Source of the DNA: Caballeronia arationis
GTDB lineage: Bacteria > Pseudomonadota > Gammaproteobacteria > Burkholderiales > Burkholderiaceae
NCBI RefSeq assembly: GCF_001544975.2
Contig: NZ_FCOG02000030.1
Location: 19,131-83,130 of the forward strand
Direction: 5' to 3'
DNA length: 64,000 bases
Every line of letters starts with the position of its first letter. Position 1 is the first letter of the stretch. Under the pieces are notes generated by a model. It saw only the letters and a list, made by a program, of their open reading frames with translations. It did no database searches and was not told the DNA's origin. Position numbers and translations under genes: made by a program. Shown in pieces: positions 1-8,831 of this stretch.

Positions 1-661
1 ACTGCGCCGCGTCCTCGGCTTCGCTCTCGCCCGCCGCTTCAGGGATCAGCCAGCTTTCGATCAGCTCGTGCGCCTCTTCGATCCCGGTGCGCTTGAGCGC
101 CGAAAAGAGTTGCACGGTCAGCTCCCCTCGATACCCCGCCGCCTTGTAGTCCGCGAACGATTTCTTCGTCGCGCGCAGGGCGTTGGTCATCTCCTGTCGC
201 GTCAATTTGTCGCATTTGGTGAGGAGCGCGTGGATCGGCTTACCGGTCGGCGCGAACCAGTCGATCATGATCTGATCGAGTTCGGTCAGCGGCCGGCGCG
301 AATCCATCATCAAGATCATCCCGCAAAGCTGGGCGCGGCTTTGCAGGTAGGTGGAGAGCAGTTGCTGCCAGTGCGCTTTCGCGGCGCCGGGCACTTCGGC
401 ATAGCCGTAACCGGGCAAGTCGACGATATGCGCGACGGGCGCATCGGCCGGCCCCACCGAGAAGTAATTGATATGCTGTGTGCGTCCCGGCGTCTTGCTC
501 GCGAAAGCCAGCCGTTTCTGATTGCACAGGATGTTGATCGCGGTTGACTTGCCCGCGTTCGAGCGTCCGGCGAAGGCGATTTCGGGCTGCGGCGTGGGCG
601 GCAGATCGCGCAGATGATTGACCGTCGTGAAGAAGCGGGCTTGATGGAGCAGGAATGACAT
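1..661 (-). CDS. engB: Ribosome-biogenesis GTP-binding protein EngB (YsxC/YihA), 3' end outside window
   Basis: This is a TrmE-Era-EngA-EngB-Septin family GTPase needed for assembly of the large ribosomal subunit. The frame opens with ATG at 661 on the minus strand and stays open to base 1, so at least 220 residues are present and the C-terminus is cut by the window edge. Visible GTPase motifs are G1 GRSNAGKST (about residues 32-40), G3 DLPGYGYA, and G4 TKCDKL. The family is usually about 200-215 residues, so only a short acidic tail (rich in E, A and S) should be missing. It is divergent from the cytochrome c4 gene, with 279 bp between them. Identification by motifs is firm; the true end is not visible. 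Confidence 0.95.
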   Translation of the reverse strand, partial: MSFLLHQARFFTTVNHLRDLPPTPQPEIAFAGRSNAGKSTAINILCNQKRLAFASKTPGRTQHINYFSVGPADAPVAHIVDLPGYGYAEVPGAAKAHWQQLLSTYLQSRAQLCGMILMMDSRRPLTELDQIMIDWFAPTGKPIHALLTKCDKLTRQEMTNALRATKKSFADYKAAGYRGELTVQLFSALKRTGIEEAHELIESWLIPEAAGESEAEDAAQ

Positions 662-756
662 TGGCGGGCCGATTGAGAAAGCTGTGAGAACCCAAGCCTT
701 GAGAACCCCGTAAATACTGGGCTCGCCCCGACTGGCGTCTTTGCGATTAGCGGGTT

Positions 757-766
757 ATTGTACAAT
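757..766. promoter_or_regulatory. Palindromic ATTGTACAAT, candidate -10 region in the engB/cytochrome c4 divergent region
   Basis: The 279-bp gap between engB and the cytochrome c4 gene contains a perfect 10-bp palindrome that includes TACAAT read on either strand, so it could serve as a -10 hexamer for either gene. No well-placed -35 was found: TTGCGA at 741-746 is only 14 bp upstream, too close for a normal sigma-70 promoter. This is a weak inference. Confidence 0.25.
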
Positions 767-940
767 ACGGCGGTTTTCCGAAGACCAGCAAGGGCGCGCA
801 AGACCCAAGCCAGATAAGGAGCGGGACGGATTTTCGGGCATTTTTCGAGCCCTTCGTTCGGGTGTCTTGTGGCGAAAAAAGGTCGCCGTCGTTTTTTGCA
901 GAACCTCACATTCTCACAAGACGAAAAACAGGGTACGCGA

Positions 941-1597
941 ATGAACCGACTGTACAAGTCTCTGATGGTGCTTCAAGTTGCAGCAACGTTCGGTGGATTG
1001 GCAGTGTCAGTACAAGCGGCAGAGCCCGCCCAGCCTGCAAAACCGGATTTGAACCGGGGACAGGCAATCGCAACCCAGGTATGTGCCGCGTGTCACGCGG
1101 CGGACGGCAACAGCGCCGGCGCGGCGTTTCCGAAGCTCGCGGGCCAGCATGCCGAATACATCGTCAAGCAGTTGAAGGATTACAAGACGCAGCCGGGCGC
1201 AAAGGCGCCGGCGCGCAACAACCCGATCATGGCGGGCATCGCGAGCGCGCTGTCGGATCAGGATGCGGTCAACGTCGCGGCTTACTTCGCGTCGCAGAAA
1301 ACCAAGCCGGGCTTCGCGCGCGACAAGAACACCGTCGCGCTCGGCCAGAAGATCTACCGCGGCGGCATCGCGGACAAGGGCGTGCCCGCGTGCGCGGCCT
1401 GTCACGGCGCCGCCGGCATGGGTATTCCGGTGCAGTATCCGCGGCTGTCGTGGCAGTGGGGCGACTACACCGCGGCGCAGCTGACCGCGTTCGCACAGGG
1501 CACGCGCAACAACAGCGAGCCGATGCACACGATCTCGCTGCGCCTTACCGATGCCGAGATCAAGGCGGTCTCGGACTACATCGCAGGTTTGCATTAA
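941..1597 (+). CDS. Periplasmic dihaem cytochrome c4
   Basis: This is a soluble dihaem c-type cytochrome that likely carries electrons in the periplasm between the bc1 complex and terminal oxidases. The 218-residue product has a Sec signal peptide (residues 1 to about 27, ending VQA-AEP) and two CXXCH haem sites, CAACH at about residues 48-52 and CAACH at about 151-155, one per cytochrome c domain. Candidate axial methionines lie in NPIMAG and SEPMHT. I chose ATG at 941 because the signal peptide begins there; the frame is open further upstream to 869 but that adds a charged non-secretory stretch. The ResB/CcsA haem-attachment genes follow directly, which fits the need for covalent haem. Length and two-domain layout match cytochrome c4. 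Confidence 0.9.
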   Translation: MNRLYKSLMVLQVAATFGGLAVSVQAAEPAQPAKPDLNRGQAIATQVCAACHAADGNSAGAAFPKLAGQHAEYIVKQLKDYKTQPGAKAPARNNPIMAGIASALSDQDAVNVAAYFASQKTKPGFARDKNTVALGQKIYRGGIADKGVPACAACHGAAGMGIPVQYPRLSWQWGDYTAAQLTAFAQGTRNNSEPMHTISLRLTDAEIKAVSDYIAGLH

Positions 1598-1681
1598 GTT
1601 GAGTTAGGCATCACGCGTCGAAGAGCGTCCAGCGATCCGCCGCGCGACAACCGATCGCGCAGCAATCGCCCATATTATGAA

Positions 1682-1759
1682 GCCGGTCCGACGAGACCGG
1701 CGCAAACAAGAAAAGGGTGGGACGTCGGTCAATGACCGCTGGCGTCTCCACCCTTTTTT
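1682..1759 (+). terminator. Hairpins and rho-independent terminator after cytochrome c4
   Basis: A small hairpin (GCCGGTC at 1682-1688 with GACCGGC at 1695-1701) is followed by a strong stem, AAAAGGGTGG starting at 1711 pairing with CCACCCTTTTT ending about 1757, and then a T run. It sits between the cytochrome c4 stop and the resB start, so resB probably has its own promoter or depends on readthrough. Confidence 0.75.
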
Positions 1760-1779
1760 GCTGTCCAGTCGGAGTTTGA

Positions 1780-4026
1780 ATGAGCGTCACCACCTCGGGA
1801 ATGCAGTCGAAGTCGAGTCGTCGGGCTGTCAGGCATTTCGTCGAACTCGTCAGTTCGATGCGTTTCGCGATTGCCCTGCTCGTCGTGCTTGCCATCGCGA
1901 GCATCATCGGCACGGTCCTCACGCAGGAAGATCCGTACCCGAACTACGTCAACCAGTTCGGTCCGTTCTGGGCCACCATCTTCCGCGGCCTGAGCCTCTA
2001 CACCGTGTACAGCGCGTGGTGGTTCATGGTGATCATGATCTTCCTGGTGATCTCGGTGTCGCTGTGCGTGATCCGCAACGGCCCGAAGATGATCGCCGAC
2101 ATGAAGAGCTGGAAGGACCGCGTGCGCGAAGGCAGCCTGCGCGCGTTCCATCACAAGGGCGAATTCGCGGTGACGACGAACCGCGCCGAGACGTCCGCGA
2201 CCTTGCAACGGCTGTCGGCGAAACTCGGCTACAAGCTCGTCACGCGCGAGACCGAAAGCGGCGCAACGCTGATCGCGGCCAAGCGCGGGGCGCTCACGAA
2301 ACTCGGGTATATCTCGGCGCATCTGGCGATTGTCGTGATCTGCCTCGGCGGGCTGCTCGACAGCAACCTGCCGATCAAGCTGCAAATGTGGCTCTTCAAC
2401 AAGACGCCGGTCAGCACGAACGCCGTCATCAACGACATCCCGCCGGAACACCGCCTTTCCTCGACTAATCCGACGTTTCGCGGCTACGCGTGGGTGCCCG
2501 AGGGGCAATACGTCGGCACGGCGATCCTGAACCAGCAGGACGGATCGCTGATTCAGGACCTGCCGTTCTCGATCCAGCTCGACAAGTTCATCGTCGATTA
2601 CTACTCGACCGGCATGCCGAAGCTCTTCGCGAGCGATATCGTGGTGACGGATCACGCGACCGGCAAGCGCATTCCGGCGCGCATCGAAGTGAACAAGCCG
2701 TTCACCTACGACGGCATCTCCATTTACCAGTCGAGTTTCCAGGACGGCGGCTCGAAGCTCGAAATGACCGCCTGGCCGATGTCCGGCGAAAGCCCCAAGA
2801 CGATGCCGTTCAACGGCGCGATCGGCGGCACGGCGCCGATCAGTTCGCAGATGATCGGTGCAAAGGGCGACACGGTCGAATTCACCGATTTCCGCGCGAT
2901 CAACGTCGAGAACGTCACGAACGGGAGCGGCGAGATCGATGCACGCGGCGTCGGCCAGACGCATTCGCTCAAGCAGGCTTTCGATGAGCGCCTCGGTTCG
3001 GGCGCGAAAACGTCGAAACCGAACGACCTGCGTAATGTCGGGCCGTCGGTGCAGTACAAGGTGCGCGGCACGGACGGGCAGGCGCGTGAATACAACAACT
3101 ACATGCTGCCGGTCGACGTGGGCGGCCAGCAGATGTTCCTTGCCGGCATGCGCGTGAGTCCGAACGATCCATTCCGCTACCTGCGCATTCCCGCCGACGA
3201 GCAGAACTCCGTCAAACAGTGGATGCTGCTGCGCGCGGCGCTCGCGACGCCGGCAACGCGCATCGAAGCGGCGCATCGTTTTGCGCAGCGCTCGGTGCCG
3301 CAGTCGAGCGGCGAGTTGCAGAAGCATCTGGAAGAGAGCGCCGTTCGCGTGCTGAATCTCTTCGCGGGCGCCGACGAATCCGGCGCGGCGCCGCAGAACG
3401 GTCAGGTGAATGGAGGCTTCCAGGCGATCGCGAGCTTCATTGACCGCTCGGTGCCGAAGGGCGAGCAAGAAAAGGCGGCGGGTCTGCTGCTGCGCATGCT
3501 GGAAGGCGCGACGTGGGACGTGTGGCAGATCGCGCGCGCACAAAACGGCCTGCCGGAAGCCAAGGTCGACGAAAAGACGACCGCTTTCGTGCAATCGTCG
3601 ATCAACGCGCTTTCCGACAGCTTTCTGTACGGATCGCCGGTTTTCCTGCAACTGGATTCGTTCAAGCAGATCCAGGCGTCGGTGTTCCAGCTCACGCGCG
3701 CGCCGGGTAAAAAACTGGTGTATCTTGGCAGCCTCCTGCTCGTGCTCGGCATTTTCGCGATGTTCTACGTCCGCGAACGCCGGCTCTGGTTCTGGCTCAA
3801 AGATAAAGACGAGGGCGGCGCGACGGTCCTGATGGCAATGTCCACCGCGCGCAGAACGCTCGACTTCGAAAAGGAATTCGCCCAGACGCGCGACACCGTC
3901 GCTGCCACGCTCGGCGGCAGGCCGGTCGCCGTGGCCGGCGAGACGGTCGAGGCCGTCGGCGGCCCGGCGTCGCAACCCGCCGCCGCGCCCTCCGAATCCG
4001 TCGGCTCGCACGAATCAACTCGGTAA
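1780..4026 (+). CDS. resB: Cytochrome c biogenesis protein ResB (Ccs1)
   Basis: This is the ResB half of the System II haem delivery and ligation complex, which moves haem across the inner membrane and attaches it to apocytochromes. The 748-residue protein has transmembrane segments near residues 28-50, 68-95 and 170-190, a long periplasmic domain, and a last transmembrane segment near 645-663 (LVYLGSLLLVLGIFAMFYV), followed by a short cytoplasmic tail. This is the usual ResB topology. ATG at 1780 has a GGAG Shine-Dalgarno 5-8 bases upstream. The CcsA partner starts 5 bp after the stop, so the two are cotranscribed. Length is in the upper range for betaproteobacterial ResB. The C-terminus ends in a low-complexity Ala/Pro/Ser stretch. 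Confidence 0.93.
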   Translation: MSVTTSGMQSKSSRRAVRHFVELVSSMRFAIALLVVLAIASIIGTVLTQEDPYPNYVNQFGPFWATIFRGLSLYTVYSAWWFMVIMIFLVISVSLCVIRNGPKMIADMKSWKDRVREGSLRAFHHKGEFAVTTNRAETSATLQRLSAKLGYKLVTRETESGATLIAAKRGALTKLGYISAHLAIVVICLGGLLDSNLPIKLQMWLFNKTPVSTNAVINDIPPEHRLSSTNPTFRGYAWVPEGQYVGTAILNQQDGSLIQDLPFSIQLDKFIVDYYSTGMPKLFASDIVVTDHATGKRIPARIEVNKPFTYDGISIYQSSFQDGGSKLEMTAWPMSGESPKTMPFNGAIGGTAPISSQMIGAKGDTVEFTDFRAINVENVTNGSGEIDARGVGQTHSLKQAFDERLGSGAKTSKPNDLRNVGPSVQYKVRGTDGQAREYNNYMLPVDVGGQQMFLAGMRVSPNDPFRYLRIPADEQNSVKQWMLLRAALATPATRIEAAHRFAQRSVPQSSGELQKHLEESAVRVLNLFAGADESGAAPQNGQVNGGFQAIASFIDRSVPKGEQEKAAGLLLRMLEGATWDVWQIARAQNGLPEAKVDEKTTAFVQSSINALSDSFLYGSPVFLQLDSFKQIQASVFQLTRAPGKKLVYLGSLLLVLGIFAMFYVRERRLWFWLKDKDEGGATVLMAMSTARRTLDFEKEFAQTRDTVAATLGGRPVAVAGETVEAVGGPASQPAAAPSESVGSHESTR

Positions 4027-4030
4027 GATC

Positions 4031-5257
4031 ATGGCTCTCACTCAAGCTTCCTCACGTTCGACTCCGGCAGCGCAGCGTAGCGTGCAAAACCCGGCGCAAA
4101 CTCCCGCACAGAGTCCTGTCGATGCGGCCCTTTTCGACGACCGTCCGTTCCTGAAGAAACTCGGCGCGCTCGACTGGCTTTTCGCACTGGCGATGGTGGC
4201 GGGCGCGGTTTTCGCGCTGAACCGCTACTACCCGTTCATGGATTACTACGACAAGGCGGTGCTGATCGCAGCCGTGCCGACCTTCGTCGTGCTCGGCTGG
4301 CGCTGGAAGCCGGTGCGGCTCCTGATCGCGATGATCGCACTGCTGTCGCTCTCGGCGATCCAGCTTTATCACGCCGATCTCGCCCGCGCCGACACCAACT
4401 TCTTCCTGAAGTATTTCCTGTCGAGCCAGTCCGCCATCCTGTGGATGAGCGCGCTGTTCATCCTCGCGACGGTGTTCTACTGGATCGGCCTCCTGTCGCG
4501 CTCTGCCACGGGTGGCGCGATCGGATCGCGCATGACGTGGGTCGCGGTGCTGATGGGTTTCGTCGGCCTGATGGTGCGCTGGTACGAGTCGTATCTGATT
4601 GGCACGGACGTCGGTCACATTCCGATCTCGAATCTGTATGAAGTCTTCGTGCTGTTCTGCCTGATCACATCGCTCTTCTACCTGTACTACGAGCAGCATT
4701 ACGCCACCCGCGCGATGGGCGCGTTCGTGCTGCTCGTGATCGGCGCGGCGGTCGGCTTCCTGATGTGGTACTCGATTGCCCGCGACGCGCAGCAGATCCA
4801 GCCGCTCGTCCCGGCGCTGCAAAGCTGGTGGATGAAGATCCACGTGCCGGCGAACTTCATCGGTTATGGCAGCTTCGCGCTGTCGGCGATGGTGTCGGTC
4901 GCGTATCTCGCGAAGCAGCGCGGCGTGCTGGCCGACCGCCTGCCGTCGCTCGAAGTTCTCGACGACGTCATGTACAAGTCGATCGCGGTGGGCTTCGCGT
5001 TCTTCACGATCGCGACCATTCTCGGCGCGCTGTGGGCCGCCGAGGCTTGGGGCGGCTACTGGAGCTGGGACCCGAAGGAAACCTGGGCGCTGATCGTCTG
5101 GCTGAACTACGCGGCGTGGCTGCACATGCGCCTGATGAAGGGCCTGCGCGGCGCCGCCGCTGCGTGGTGGGCGCTCACGGGGCTAATCGTCACGACGTTC
5201 GCGTTCCTCGGCGTCAACATGTTCCTTTCGGGGCTGCACAGCTACGGCAAGCTGTAA
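4031..5257 (+). CDS. ccsA: Cytochrome c biogenesis protein CcsA (CcsB/ResC), haem ligase subunit
   Basis: This is the second subunit of the System II cytochrome c synthase. It is a polytopic inner-membrane protein of 408 residues with the haem-handling WWD domain, seen here as WGGYWSWDPKETWAL near residues 336-350, and with conserved histidines in the flanking helices. The first 35 residues are a Gln/Pro/Ser-rich soluble extension before the first helix, beginning around FLKKLGALDWLFALAM. It starts 5 bp after resB and ends at a terminator, making a two-gene unit. With the upstream cytochrome c4 it forms a functional cluster for c-type cytochromes, including the cytochrome c1 encoded at 61700. 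Confidence 0.93.
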   Translation: MALTQASSRSTPAAQRSVQNPAQTPAQSPVDAALFDDRPFLKKLGALDWLFALAMVAGAVFALNRYYPFMDYYDKAVLIAAVPTFVVLGWRWKPVRLLIAMIALLSLSAIQLYHADLARADTNFFLKYFLSSQSAILWMSALFILATVFYWIGLLSRSATGGAIGSRMTWVAVLMGFVGLMVRWYESYLIGTDVGHIPISNLYEVFVLFCLITSLFYLYYEQHYATRAMGAFVLLVIGAAVGFLMWYSIARDAQQIQPLVPALQSWWMKIHVPANFIGYGSFALSAMVSVAYLAKQRGVLADRLPSLEVLDDVMYKSIAVGFAFFTIATILGALWAAEAWGGYWSWDPKETWALIVWLNYAAWLHMRLMKGLRGAAAAWWALTGLIVTTFAFLGVNMFLSGLHSYGKL

Positions 5258-5280
5258 TCCGGCGAGCCGCCACCCGACTA

Positions 5281-5319
5281 AAAAACCGTCACGCAGATCT
5301 TGCTGGCGGTTTTTTTTTC
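5281..5319 (+). terminator. Rho-independent terminator after ccsA
   Basis: AAAAACCGTC pairs with GGCGGTTTTT across a 14-base loop and is followed by a run of nine or more T. It closes the resB-ccsA unit and separates it from msrP. Confidence 0.85.
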
Positions 5320-5426
5320 GCCGTCCGCGGAATAGGCGCATCCGAACGCCTGTTCAACCTTTATATCTATCGGGAATGCGCGCGCGCCGACCCGGCGCGA
5401 CGGCGGAACCGGCCAGGGGCAGCAAA

Positions 5427-6416
5427 ATGTGGATCAAACGAGATCGTCAGCTTTACGGCGACGACATTGCGCGAAGCGAGATCACGCCGCGCGAGGTGTT
5501 CGAGAACCGCCGCCGCGTGCTGCGGGCGATGGGCGCGATGGCGGCGACGGGTTTGGTCGGCGCGACCGGCGAAGCCTTTGCCGCGATGACCTCGCCCGAT
5601 GCGAAGGGCCAGAAGCTCGCGGCGACGATGAATTCGAAATTCGTCGTCACCGACAAGGTCACGCCGTTCAAGGACATCACGTCGTACAACAATTACTACG
5701 AGTTCGGCACCGACAAGGGCGACCCGGTGCAGAACGCGCACTCGCTGCGGCCGAAGCCGTGGAAGATTTCGGTCGAAGGCGCGATCAAGAATCCGAAGGT
5801 GTACGACATCGATGAAATCCTGAAACTCGCGCCGCTCGAGGAACGCGTGTACCGGCTGCGCTGCGTGGAAGGCTGGTCGATGGTGATTCCGTGGATCGGC
5901 GTGTCGCTTTCGGAACTCATCAAGCGCGTCGAACCGACGAGCAACGCGAAGTACGTGCAGTTCATCACGCTCGCCGATCCGTCGCAGATGCCGGGGCTTT
6001 CCACGCCAATCCTCGACTGGCCGTATTCCGAAGGCCTGCGCATGGACGAGGCGATGAATCCGCTGACGCTGCTCACCGTCGGCCTGTACGGACAGGTTCT
6101 GCCGAATCAGAACGGCGCGCCGGTTCGTGTGATCGTGCCCTGGAAATATGGTTTCAAGAGCGCGAAATCGCTGGTGAAGATCCGCTTCGTCGAAAAGCAG
6201 CCGCCGACGAGCTGGAACACCTACGCGCCGAGCGAATACGGCTTCTATTCGAACGTGAATCCGACAGTCGATCACCCGCGCTGGAGTCAGGCGACGGAGC
6301 GGCGCATCGGTGAGGACGGGTTCTTCCAGCCGAAGCGCAAGACGCTGATGTTCAACGGTTACGGCGATCAGGTTGCGTCGCTGTATCAGGGCATGGATCT
6401 GAAGAAGAACTTCTGA
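5427..6416 (+). CDS. msrP: Protein-methionine-sulfoxide reductase catalytic subunit MsrP (YedY)
   Basis: This is a periplasmic molybdopterin enzyme that reduces methionine sulfoxide in oxidised envelope proteins. The 329-residue product has a Tat-type leader with RRRVLRAM near residues 28-35 and a processing region near AFAA (about 50-53). The oxidoreductase molybdopterin-binding fold carries the Mo-ligand cysteine in YRLRCVEGW (Cys146). I chose ATG at 5427 with AGGGG 10-14 bases upstream; an in-frame ATG at 5376 would add 17 basic residues without a better ribosome site. The haem partner MsrQ follows directly with no gap. Export would use the TatABC system encoded at 55760-57375. Confidence 0.95.
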   Translation: MWIKRDRQLYGDDIARSEITPREVFENRRRVLRAMGAMAATGLVGATGEAFAAMTSPDAKGQKLAATMNSKFVVTDKVTPFKDITSYNNYYEFGTDKGDPVQNAHSLRPKPWKISVEGAIKNPKVYDIDEILKLAPLEERVYRLRCVEGWSMVIPWIGVSLSELIKRVEPTSNAKYVQFITLADPSQMPGLSTPILDWPYSEGLRMDEAMNPLTLLTVGLYGQVLPNQNGAPVRVIVPWKYGFKSAKSLVKIRFVEKQPPTSWNTYAPSEYGFYSNVNPTVDHPRWSQATERRIGEDGFFQPKRKTLMFNGYGDQVASLYQGMDLKKNF

Positions 6417-7079
6417 GTGGACCGCATGCCAACCGCATCCGATATCAAGCGGCCTGCGTCTAAAGCAGCGAGGTCGAGCAGCGGCTGGATCGTGCCGGCG
6501 AAGGTGATCGTGTTCATGGCGGCGCTCTATCCGCTCGCGCGCCTCGTGTTCCTCGGCGTCACGGATGGACTCGGCGCCAATCCGATCGAATTCATCACGC
6601 GCTCGACCGGCCTCTGGACGCTCGTCTACCTGTGCATCACGCTCGCGATCACGCCGGCGCGGCGGTTGACCGGCGCGAATGCGCTCCTGCGGTTTCGCCG
6701 GATGCTCGGTCTCTATGCGTTCTTCTACGCCGCGTTGCATTTCACGACGTACCTGTGGTTCGACAAATGGTTCGACGTCGCCGCAATCGTGAAGGACATC
6801 GGCAAGCGGCCGTTCATCACGGTCGGGTTCGCTGCGTTCGTGCTGCTGATTCCGCTCGCGGTCACCTCGCCGAAAGCGATGGTGAAAAAGCTCGGCCGCC
6901 GCTGGCAGACACTGCACCGAGCCATCTACGCGATCGCAACGCTCGTGATCCTGCATTTCTGGTGGATGAAGGCGGGCAAGCACGATCTGACTCTGCCGAA
7001 GATTTACGGTGCGATCGTCGTGGCGCTGCTGGGCTGGCGGCTGATTGTATGGCTTCGAAGCAAGAGCGCGCGAGGATAA
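6417..7079 (+). CDS. msrQ: MsrQ (YedZ), haem-binding membrane subunit of the MsrPQ system
   Basis: This is an inner-membrane b-haem protein that passes quinone-derived electrons to MsrP. The 220-residue product belongs to the ferric-reductase-like transmembrane family, with about six helices and conserved histidines in YAALHFTTYL and VILHFWWM. The start is either GTG at 6417, immediately after the msrP stop, or ATG at 6426; both are in frame and I annotated the longer form. Contiguity with msrP makes functional pairing near certain. A terminator follows the stop. Confidence 0.93.
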   Translation: MDRMPTASDIKRPASKAARSSSGWIVPAKVIVFMAALYPLARLVFLGVTDGLGANPIEFITRSTGLWTLVYLCITLAITPARRLTGANALLRFRRMLGLYAFFYAALHFTTYLWFDKWFDVAAIVKDIGKRPFITVGFAAFVLLIPLAVTSPKAMVKKLGRRWQTLHRAIYAIATLVILHFWWMKAGKHDLTLPKIYGAIVVALLGWRLIVWLRSKSARG

Positions 7080-7080
7080 A

Positions 7081-7108
7081 AAAAGCGATGCCGAGGCATC
7101 GCTTTTAT
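7081..7108. terminator. Bidirectional terminator between msrQ and lysA
   Basis: AAAAGCGATGC and GCATCGCTTTT form a nearly perfect stem with a four-base loop, with A and T tracts on both sides. It lies between the convergent msrQ and lysA genes and can end transcription from either direction. Confidence 0.85.
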
Positions 7109-7134
7109 TTGGTAGCGCTGGGAAGCGCCGACGC

Positions 7135-8397
7135 TCACTCCGGCAGAATCGATTCCCCGGCGAAAAGTTGCTTCACTTCCTCGCGCTCGCGCACGAGGCG
7201 CGCACGTTCGTGGTCGACCATCACTTCGGCGGCGCGCGGACGCGTGTTGTAGTTCGAGCTCATCACGAAGCCATACGCGCCGGCCGAGCAGACCGCGAGC
7301 AGGTCGCCCGGTTCGACCGCAAGTTCGCGGTCGCGTCCGAGCCAGTCGCCGCTTTCGCACACCGGCCCGACGACGTCGTACACGTGCGCCGGCGCCGCGC
7401 GTTTCACGACCGGAACGATGCGGTGGAACGCCTCGTACATCGCCGGGCGCGCGAGGTCGTTCATCGCGGCATCGACGATGGCGAAGTTTTTTTCCTCACC
7501 CGGCTTCAGATACTCGACGCGCGTCAGCAGCACGCCCGCATTGCCGACGAGCGAGCGTCCCGGCTCGAAATACACTTCGCGCTGGCCGTGGCCGCGCTTC
7601 TCGATATGCGCGAGCACCGCGCGCACGAAATCGCCGATATCGGGTGGCGTCTCGTCGTCGTACGTAATACCGAGGCCGCCGCCGACGTCGACGTGACGAA
7701 TCTGCGCGCCGTCTGCCTCGACCTGCTCGACGAGTTCGAGCAGCTTGTCGACCGCATCGAGATATGGGCTGATTTCGGTGATCTGCGAGCCGATGTGGCA
7801 GTCGATCCCGATCACGTCTAGATTCGACATCGCGGCGGCTTCGCGATAGGTCGCGCGCGCGTCGGCGAATGCTACGCCGAACTTGTTCGATTTCAGCCCG
7901 GTGGAAATATAAGGATGCGTTTTCGCATCGACGTCCGGATTCACGCGCAGCGACACGGGCGCCTTCTTGCCCGCAGCCTTCGCCACGTCGTTCAGCGCGT
8001 GCAGTTCCGGGATCGATTCGACGTTGAAGCACTTGACGCCCGCGTCGAGCGCCTCGCGCATTTCGGCTGCCGTCTTGCCGACGCCCGAGAACACCGTGTC
8101 TTCGGCCTTGCCGCCCGCGGCCAGCACGCGGGCCAGTTCGCCCGACGAGACGATGTCGAACCCCGCGCCCAGCCGCGCGAACACGTTGAGCACCGCGAGA
8201 TTGCTGTTCGCCTTTACGGCGACGTGGATTTTGGCGAGTTTGCCATCGCACGCGTCCGCGTAGGCGCGATAGGCGGCGGTCAACGCGCTGCGCGAATAGA
8301 CGTAGAGGGGCGTGCCGAACTGGTCGGCGAGCGAGGCGGCGGACACACCTTCGGTGTGCAGCACGTCGTCGACGTAGGAGAATGCGGATTGAGTCAT
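7135..8397 (-). CDS. lysA: Diaminopimelate decarboxylase
   Basis: This PLP-dependent enzyme catalyses the last step of lysine synthesis, meso-diaminopimelate to L-lysine plus CO2. The 420-residue protein is a fold-type III decarboxylase with the PLP lysine in VAVKANSN (Lys62), the glycine-rich phosphate loop GGGLGITY, and the substrate-binding CESGD motif near residue 340. Length matches the family. lptM lies just upstream on the same strand, an arrangement also seen in enterobacteria (lptM and cyaY beside the lysine pathway). A 14-bp tandem repeat lies between the two genes. Confidence 0.96.
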   Translation of the reverse strand: MTQSAFSYVDDVLHTEGVSAASLADQFGTPLYVYSRSALTAAYRAYADACDGKLAKIHVAVKANSNLAVLNVFARLGAGFDIVSSGELARVLAAGGKAEDTVFSGVGKTAAEMREALDAGVKCFNVESIPELHALNDVAKAAGKKAPVSLRVNPDVDAKTHPYISTGLKSNKFGVAFADARATYREAAAMSNLDVIGIDCHIGSQITEISPYLDAVDKLLELVEQVEADGAQIRHVDVGGGLGITYDDETPPDIGDFVRAVLAHIEKRGHGQREVYFEPGRSLVGNAGVLLTRVEYLKPGEEKNFAIVDAAMNDLARPAMYEAFHRIVPVVKRAAPAHVYDVVGPVCESGDWLGRDRELAVEPGDLLAVCSAGAYGFVMSSNYNTRPRAAEVMVDHERARLVREREEVKQLFAGESILPE

Positions 8398-8432
8398 GCG
8401 AAACCTGGGAACGGTGAAGCGTCGGAATCAAC

Positions 8433-8480
8433 AGGCCGGATTCAATAGGCCGGATTCAATAGGCCGGATTCAATAGGCCG
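8433..8480. repeat. 14-bp direct tandem repeat, about 3.4 copies, between lptM and lysA
   Basis: The unit AGGCCGGATTCAAT is repeated exactly at 8433-8446, 8447-8460 and 8461-8474, with a fourth partial copy (AGGCCG) at 8475-8480. The last full copy contains the lptM stop codon (TGA on the minus strand, 8470-8472) and the partial copy encodes the last LptM residues, so the array appears to have grown from the 3' end of lptM into the gap before lysA. Confidence 0.95.
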
Positions 8481-8796
8481 ATGATGCGGCTTTGGGTGCC
8501 GCGGCACCGGATTTCAGATCAGTGTCCGGTGAAAGCGTGAGCGGCTGGCCGGAGGTATCGGGCACGGAGTCGTCGTCGGACGTGCCGGGCGTCTTGCCGG
8601 TACGCGACGCGTTTTCGCCGGTCGGCGTGACATCGGACGGCGACGCTTCCTGGAGATCGCCCGGACGCTGGGGCAATGGCGGGGTGGTCGGAAGATAGAG
8701 CGCACCGCGCTGACCACAACCACCGAGCGCGCCCGCCACGACGGCGGAAACGGCCAAAGCCGTTACAATCGCGCTCATCCTGAAAACGACTCGCAT
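8470..8796 (-). CDS. lptM: LptM-like (YifL family) small outer-membrane lipoprotein
   Basis: This 108-residue lipoprotein has a signal peptide ending in the lipobox LGGC followed by GQRGALYLP, the hallmark of the YifL/LptM family. In E. coli, LptM stabilises the LptDE lipopolysaccharide translocon. The mature N-terminus keeps the conserved short motif, while the remaining 75 residues are a disordered Pro/Ser/Thr/Asp-rich tail longer than in E. coli. The start at 8796 gives MRVVFRMSAIV; the internal Met (MSAIVTA) is a possible alternative. It lies upstream of lysA on the same strand and divergent from cyaY, the same neighbourhood as in enterics. The role is inferred from the family. Confidence 0.85.
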   Translation of the reverse strand: MRVVFRMSAIVTALAVSAVVAGALGGCGQRGALYLPTTPPLPQRPGDLQEASPSDVTPTGENASRTGKTPGTSDDDSVPDTSGQPLTLSPDTDLKSGAAAPKAASSAY

Positions 8797-8831
8797 GACT
8801 GTCCCTGAATAAATAATCGCTGGAGTTTAGC

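Noticed and set aside
741..766. TTGCGA and TACAAT as a complete sigma-70 promoter.
   Set aside because: The spacing is only 14 bp, too short for a normal promoter, so only the palindromic -10-like element is listed.
1729..4011. A minus-strand open frame of 760 codons opposite resB.
   Set aside because: It is a codon-bias shadow of resB with Arg-rich composition and no ribosome site.
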